DNA of 64,000 bases, from positions 1,302,001 to 1,366,000 of the forward strand of contig OZ246983.1 of assembly GCA_965232595.1 (NCBI GenBank). Reading direction: 5' to 3'. The position numbers were made by a program, and so were the translations under genes. Source of the stretch: SZUA-309 sp965232595. Lineage in GTDB: Bacteria; Pseudomonadota; Gammaproteobacteria; Pseudomonadales; Azotimanducaceae. This document shows, one piece after another, positions 59,166 through 64,000 of this stretch (its first letter is position 1; each line of letters opens with the position of its first letter). The notes beneath the pieces are model-generated. The model was not told the origin of the DNA and searched no databases. It worked only from the letters and a program-made list of their open reading frames with translations.

Positions 59166-60475
59166 CCGGAGCTGAAGTACGGCGCCTGGATGCTGCGGAG
59201 CACGGCCTCACCGCGGAGCGGGTCAGTCCGAACGCCCTGGACGTGACCGCCAAGCTGCAGGAAGCGGGCTACGCCGGGCTGATCGTCGGCGGCTGCGTGC
59301 GCGACCTGCTGCTCGGCCATACGCCAAAAGACTTCGATGTGGCGACCAACGCAACCCCGGAAGAGGTCCGGGACCTGTTTCGACGCTCCCGGCTGGTCGG
59401 CCGCCGCTTCCGGATCGCGCACGTGCGTTATGGCCGCGAGCTGATCGAGGTGTCGACCTTCCGCCGCGCGGTCGCTGACGAGGAAGATGAGCGGGCCCAT
59501 TCCGCTGCCGGCATGATTCTCCGCGACAACGTCTACGGCACCCTGGAGGAAGACGCTTTCCGCCGCGACTTCACCATCAACGCGCTCTACTACGACCCGC
59601 AGACCGAGGAGATCCTCGACTACGTGGGCGGGCTGGACGACCTGGAAACCCGCCACCTGCGCTTCATCGGCGAGGCGCTGACCCGGGTTCGCGAAGACCC
59701 GGTTCGGGCGCTGCGGGCCATCCGCTTCCAGGCAAAGCTCGGCTGCGAGCTCGATCCGGAGATCTCGGCCTGCCTGGCAGAAGCCGCCGATGCCCTGGCG
59801 GAAGTGCCTCCGGCCCGTCTGTTCGACGAGATCCAGAAGGTGCTGATGTCCGGCCAGGCGGAGCAGGCCTGGTCGGCGCTGGTATCCACGCCATTGCGAG
59901 CGGCTCTGTTTCCCGGCTGCGATCCGGGTGACCCCCTCGTGCCCAGAGCGATGCGCAACACCGACGACCGGATCCGCGACGACAAACCGGTGACGCCGGG
60001 CTTCCTGCTCGCCGTGCTGCTCTGGGCCGACTACCGCGCCAGAGCCCGGGACCTCAGCGAAGAGCTGAAGCCGGCTGATGCCCGCATGCACGCCGCCACG
60101 GATTGCCTGGCCGAGCAGCAGCAGATCATGGCGGTGCCGCGCCGCTTCTCCCAGTTCATTCGCGACGTCTGGCAGCTGCAGGAGCGCCTGATCGCCCGAC
60201 AGCCGCGGGCCATCGTCCGCCTGGCCGGACATGCCCGTTTTCGCGCCGCCTACGACTTCCTCCTGCTGCGGGCCGAAGCGGGAGACGGCAGCGTCGCCAG
60301 CGAGGAAGAAGCCGCGGAAATTGCCGACTCCGCCGACTGGTGGACCCGCTACCAGGACGTCAGCGACGCCGAGCGGAAAGCCATGATCGAAGAACGGCGC
60401 GGTAGCGCGCCGAAGAAAAAGCGCCGCCGCCGGCGCCGGAAAAAGCCCGCCGCGGACGCCGGCCAGGGCGGCTGA
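59162..60475 (+). CDS. pcnB: Poly(A) polymerase I
   Basis: A 437-residue class II nucleotidyltransferase with GGCVRDLLLGHTPKDFDVAT (catalytic DxD), RRDFTINALYYD and RVREDPVRALRAIRFQAKL, and a strongly basic tail (KKKRRRRRRKKPAA). It adds poly(A) to RNA 3' ends to promote decay. The start is TTG at 59162, overlapping the stop of the preceding regulator; no ATG or GTG is available at the right place. In E. coli pcnB also uses a weak non-AUG start. folK, its usual downstream partner, is absent. Confidence 0.94.
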
Positions 60476-60546
60476 GCAGGTCGTAAGCTAAAGTTCGCCA
60501 ATCGGGCTATGGCTGCCGGAAGAGTTCTGGCAGACTCCTACCCTGC

Positions 60547-61260
60547 ATGAACAACCTTGCCCACGAGCCAGCACCCGTCGACGTGACCGCGGGATCGCGC
60601 CAGCTTCTGGCGGGCCGCAAACTGCCTGGCTACATCGCCGTGGAAGGCCCCATCGGCGTTGGCAAAACCACCCTCGCCAACAAACTGGCGCAGACGCTCT
60701 CCTACTCGCTGATCCGGGAACCGGCCAGCGAAAACCCTTTTCTCGATCGCTACTACCGTGAGGGCAAGCGCCACGCTCTGCCCACCCAGCTGTTTTTCCT
60801 GCTGCACCGTGCCGAGCAGATCGCCGACCTCCGCAATCAGGACCTGCTGGCGCCGAACCTGGTGGCCGACTTTCTCATGGAGAAGGACGAGCTGTTCGCG
60901 CGCCTGACCCTGGACGACAACGAGTTCGGCCTTTACCAGCAGATCCAGCAGAACCTGGCCATCGATCCGCCGAAGCCGGACCTGGTGATCTACCTGCAGG
61001 CGCCGGCCGATGTGCTGCTCACCCGGATTCGAGCCCGCGGGATCGATGCGGAGCGGGAAATCAGCGCCGAGTACCTGGAAGCGCTCATCGATTCCTACAC
61101 CGAGTTTTTCCACTTCTACACCGACGCGCCGCTCCTGGTGGTGAACGCCACCGAGATCGATCTGGCCAACAACGCCGGTCACTTCGATGCGCTGCTCGAG
61201 CGGGTGGTGACCATGGATGGGCCCCGGCAGTACTTCAATCCCCACCCGCAGCTGATCTAG
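60547..61260 (+). CDS. Deoxynucleoside kinase
   Basis: A 237-residue P-loop kinase with YIAVEGPIGVGKTTLANKLA (Walker A GPIGVGKT at about 34-41), EPASENPFLDRYYREGKRHA, and the LID-like RIRARGIDAEREISAEYLEA. It resembles the deoxyadenosine/deoxyguanosine kinase family that salvages deoxynucleosides. It stands between pcnB and pgi, where many gammaproteobacteria have folK, panB and panC. Nucleoside specificity cannot be read from the sequence. Confidence 0.88.
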   Translation: MNNLAHEPAPVDVTAGSRQLLAGRKLPGYIAVEGPIGVGKTTLANKLAQTLSYSLIREPASENPFLDRYYREGKRHALPTQLFFLLHRAEQIADLRNQDLLAPNLVADFLMEKDELFARLTLDDNEFGLYQQIQQNLAIDPPKPDLVIYLQAPADVLLTRIRARGIDAEREISAEYLEALIDSYTEFFHFYTDAPLLVVNATEIDLANNAGHFDALLERVVTMDGPRQYFNPHPQLI

Positions 61261-61262
61261 CT

Positions 61263-62825
61263 GTGGCGCCGGAGTCCGCTCAGCACTGGAAGGCGCTGTC
61301 CCGTCTGGCTACCGCCCGGCTCGATGACGAGGCCAGGACCGCAGAGCTGCCGCCGCTGATCGTCGAAGCGGCCGGGCTCTACGCCGATCTCAGCAAGCAG
61401 CAACTGGATCAGGAAACCCTCGCCGCCCTGATCGGCCTGGCCGAGGAGGTGGACCTGAGAGCGGCCATCGAGCGTCAGTTCTCGGGTGCAGCCATCAATC
61501 AGAGCGAAGCCCGGCCGGCGCTGCACAGCGCTCTGCGGGCAGCCGACGGGGAGGTGCCGGAGATTGCCGCGGAAGCGGCCCGGACCATGGCCGACGTGCT
61601 CGACCTGGCCGAGTCGATCCGCAGCGGCGCCTGGCGAGGTGTAACCGGCAAGGCGATCACCGACGTGGTGCACATCGGCATTGGCGGCAGCCATCTGGGC
61701 CCGGAGCTGGCCGTGCAGGCGCTGACCCGGACCGACTCCGGCGGCCCGCGCATTCACTTCGTCGCCAACATCGACGGCGAGGCGCTGGCCAGCGCGGTTG
61801 ACGGGCTGAATCCGGAGCGCACGCTGTTCGTGATCGTCTCCAAGAGCTTCTCCACCCTGGAAACCCGGGTGAACGCAGAGAGCGCCCGATCCTGGTTCCT
61901 CGAGCGCACGGGCAGCGTGGAGGCCATCGGCAGCCACTTCATCGCCATCTCCACGAACCTGTCGGCCGCCGACGAGTTCGGGATCCCGGCCGCCAACGTC
62001 TACCCGATGTGGGATTGGGTAGGTGGCCGCTACTCGGTCTGGTCGCCGGTCGGCATACCGCTGGCCATGGCCATCGGCCGGGCCGGCTTCGAAGCGTTCC
62101 TGGCCGGCGCCAGAGCCCTCGATGCCCACTTCAGAGCCGCGCCCTTCGAGCAGAACCTGCCGGTGCTCATGGCCCTGGCCGGCATCTGGAACTACAACTT
62201 CCTCGGCGTCACCAATCAGGCCATCCTGCCTTACGCCGAGCGGCTGAAGCTGCTGCCGGATTTTCTCCAGCAGCTGATCATGGAGTCGAATGGCAAGAGC
62301 GTGCACCAGGACGGCAGCGAGGTCTCGGTACACACCATGCCTATCGTCTGGGGCGGCCGAGGCACCAACGGGCAGCACGCCTACCACCAGTTGCTGCATC
62401 AGGGAACGCGCTCATTCGCCGCCGACTTCATCGTCGTCGCCGAAGATGGTGTCAGCGCCCGCGCCGGTAACTCAGCGACCCATCATCGCTGGCTGAACGC
62501 CAACGCCCTGGCCCAGAGTCAGGCCATGCTGCTCGGCGCCGAGTCCGAAGATGCGCACAAAAGGGTGCGCGGCGGCAAGGCCACCACCACCCTGGTCCTA
62601 CCGGCTCTGACCCCTGCCGCGCTGGGGGCCCTGCTCGCGCTCTACGAGCAGATCGTCTTTTGCCAAGGTGTTATCTGGGACATAAACTCCTTTGATCAAT
62701 GGGGGGTCGAGCTGGGTAAGCGCCTGGCGATACCAATCTTCGAGCAGCTCGGCGGCAAGTCGGCGCTCTCCCAGGACGCTTCAACCCGCGCCCTGATCGA
62801 TCATCTGAGCCGCTCCCGGGACTGA
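61263..62825 (+). CDS. pgi: Glucose-6-phosphate isomerase
   Basis: A 520-residue enzyme with GIGGSHLGPELAVQALTR, SKSFSTLETRVNAESA, ESNGKSVHQDGS, GRGTNGQHAYHQLLHQGT and GVIWDINSFDQWGVELGK, the standard PGI signatures. It interconverts glucose-6-phosphate and fructose-6-phosphate. It starts with GTG at 61263, 2 nt after the deoxynucleoside kinase stop, so translation is probably coupled. acs follows by 43 nt. Confidence 0.96.
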   Translation: MAPESAQHWKALSRLATARLDDEARTAELPPLIVEAAGLYADLSKQQLDQETLAALIGLAEEVDLRAAIERQFSGAAINQSEARPALHSALRAADGEVPEIAAEAARTMADVLDLAESIRSGAWRGVTGKAITDVVHIGIGGSHLGPELAVQALTRTDSGGPRIHFVANIDGEALASAVDGLNPERTLFVIVSKSFSTLETRVNAESARSWFLERTGSVEAIGSHFIAISTNLSAADEFGIPAANVYPMWDWVGGRYSVWSPVGIPLAMAIGRAGFEAFLAGARALDAHFRAAPFEQNLPVLMALAGIWNYNFLGVTNQAILPYAERLKLLPDFLQQLIMESNGKSVHQDGSEVSVHTMPIVWGGRGTNGQHAYHQLLHQGTRSFAADFIVVAEDGVSARAGNSATHHRWLNANALAQSQAMLLGAESEDAHKRVRGGKATTTLVLPALTPAALGALLALYEQIVFCQGVIWDINSFDQWGVELGKRLAIPIFEQLGGKSALSQDASTRALIDHLSRSRD

Positions 62826-62868
62826 CCCGACGTTCGACACCCCGCCAGTTACCTGAAAGGACCAGCTC

Positions 62869-64000
62869 ATGTCTGAAGTTCACGTAGTACCCGTGCCGGA
62901 CGCAATGCGCGACCGCTGCTTCATCAACGATGATCAGTACCAGGCCCTTTACGACCGCTCCATCAACGACCCGGAAGGCTTCTGGGCGGAGCAGGCCGAC
63001 ATCTTCGTCGACTGGTTCGAGAAGTGGACGGAGATATCCGACGCCGACCTGCCGGCGGGCAAGGTGAGCTGGTTCAAAGGCGGTAAGCTCAACATCGCCT
63101 ACAACTGCATCGACCGGCACCTGGAAACCCGCGGCGAGCAGACGGCCATCATCTGGGAAGGGGACGCCGGCGATACCGCACACATCTCCTACCGCGAGCT
63201 GCACGCGAAAGTCTGCCAGCTGGCAAACGCGCTGAAGGCGCGCGGGGTGCGCAAAGGCGACCGCGTCTGCATCTACATGCCGATGATTCCGGAAGCAGCC
63301 TACGCCATGCTCGCCTGCATGCGCATCGGCGCCATCCACTCGGTGGTGTTCGGTGGCTTCTCGCCGCAGTCGCTGCGCGACCGGATCCTCGACTCCGACT
63401 GCCGGGTACTCATCACTGCCGACGAAGGCGTTCGCGGCGGCCGCACCGTGCCGCTGAAGGCGAACGCCGAAGAGGCGCTGGCCGACTGCCCGAACGTGCA
63501 CACGGTGCTGACGGTGCGTCGCACCGGTGCCGACGTGGCCTGGCATGCCGAGCGCGACGTCTGGTACCACGAGCTGGTGGACGCGCAGCCAACCGACTGC
63601 GAGCCCGAGGTCATGGATTCGGAAGATCCTTCGTTCATCCTTTATACCTCCGGCTCCACCGGCAAGCCGAAGGGCGTGCAGCACGGCACCGCCGGCTACC
63701 TGCTGCAGGCGGCGATGACCCACAAGTACGTATTCGACTACCACGACGGCGACATCTACTGGTGCACGGCCGACGTCGGCTGGATCACCGGGCACACCTA
63801 CATCGTTTACGGGCCGCTGGCCAATGGCGCCACCACCCTCATGTTCGAAGGGGTGCCCACCTGGCCGGACGCAGGCCGCTGCTGGGAAGTGGTGGACAAA
63901 CACAAGGTCAACATCTTCTACACCGCACCCACCGCCATCCGCCAGCTGATGGGCCAGGGTGACGAGTTCGTGACCCGCAGCTCCCGCGAGTCGCTGCGCC
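62869..64000 (+). CDS. acs: Acetyl-coenzyme A synthetase (3' end cut by window edge)
   Basis: The first ~377 codons of an expected ~650. The ATG at 62869 follows AAAGGA 8-9 nt upstream. The acyl-adenylate motif YTSGSTGKPKGVQHGTAGYL and the ACS-specific VSWFKGGKLNIAYNCIDRHL, SVVFGGFSPQSLRDRI, DVGWITGHTYIVYGPL and FYTAPTAIRQLM are all intact. It activates acetate to acetyl-CoA. No frameshift is seen. It probably continues beyond position 64000 on the same strand. Confidence 0.95.
   Translation, partial: MSEVHVVPVPDAMRDRCFINDDQYQALYDRSINDPEGFWAEQADIFVDWFEKWTEISDADLPAGKVSWFKGGKLNIAYNCIDRHLETRGEQTAIIWEGDAGDTAHISYRELHAKVCQLANALKARGVRKGDRVCIYMPMIPEAAYAMLACMRIGAIHSVVFGGFSPQSLRDRILDSDCRVLITADEGVRGGRTVPLKANAEEALADCPNVHTVLTVRRTGADVAWHAERDVWYHELVDAQPTDCEPEVMDSEDPSFILYTSGSTGKPKGVQHGTAGYLLQAAMTHKYVFDYHDGDIYWCTADVGWITGHTYIVYGPLANGATTLMFEGVPTWPDAGRCWEVVDKHKVNIFYTAPTAIRQLMGQGDEFVTRSSRESLR

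Overview
The window is a piece of a GC-rich gammaproteobacterial chromosome. It reads like a marine Halieaceae/Cellvibrionales-type or related heterotroph. That placement rests on gene order (birA, SPOR protein, tRNA cluster, tufB, secE, nusG; tyrS, M23 peptidase, anmK, erpA, bactofilin; dksA, gluQRS, response regulator, pcnB, pgi, acs) and on a sugar-dehydrogenase-type GMC/Gluconate_2-dh3/MFS block. It does not rest on a database search.

Positions 1-3100 (minus strand) hold a small catabolic operon: an MFS transporter, a Tat-exported small dehydrogenase subunit, and the start of a GMC flavoprotein that runs off the left edge. Positions 3230-35475 (minus strand) are a continuous translation and transcription block read right to left: tufB, tRNA-Trp, secE, nusG, rplKAJL, rpoBC, rpsL, rpsG, fusA, tufA, rpsJ, then the S10, spc and alpha operons down to rplQ. 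Intrinsic terminators follow rpoC, tufA, rpsJ and rplQ, and strong promoter-like sequences precede rpsL and rpsJ. Unusually, rpsJ is cut off from rplC by a perfect terminator and a 247-nt hairpin-rich spacer.

Positions 35539-38006 (minus) carry the classical thrU-tyrU-glyT-thrT-like tRNA cluster, a SPOR-type membrane protein and birA. The usual neighbour coaX is absent and the BirA DNA-binding domain looks eroded. Positions 38064-44005 (minus) are a complete rRNA operon: promoter, boxA, 16S, tRNA-Ile, tRNA-Ala, 23S, 5S and terminator. A terminator-shaped stem sits inside the 16S-23S spacer. tyrS lies just upstream.

Positions 45665-64000 are mixed-strand housekeeping genes: M23 endopeptidase and anmK; erpA, bactofilin and a DUF6776-like coiled-coil protein; a CLC chloride channel, hemJ, hemL and an adenosine-kinase-like enzyme; an aminotransferase and sfsA; dksA, gluQRS, a CbrB-like regulator, pcnB, a deoxynucleoside kinase, pgi and the start of acs. 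The most unusual gene is the CbrB-position regulator. It has lost the receiver phosphorylation residues and the sigma-54-contacting GAFTGA loop, and the cbrA kinase gene is missing beside it. folK, panB and panC, usual between pcnB and pgi, are also missing.

No CRISPR array, insertion sequence, prophage or toxin-antitoxin module was seen. The novelty lies in degenerate regulators and structured intergenic RNA rather than in an accessory island.
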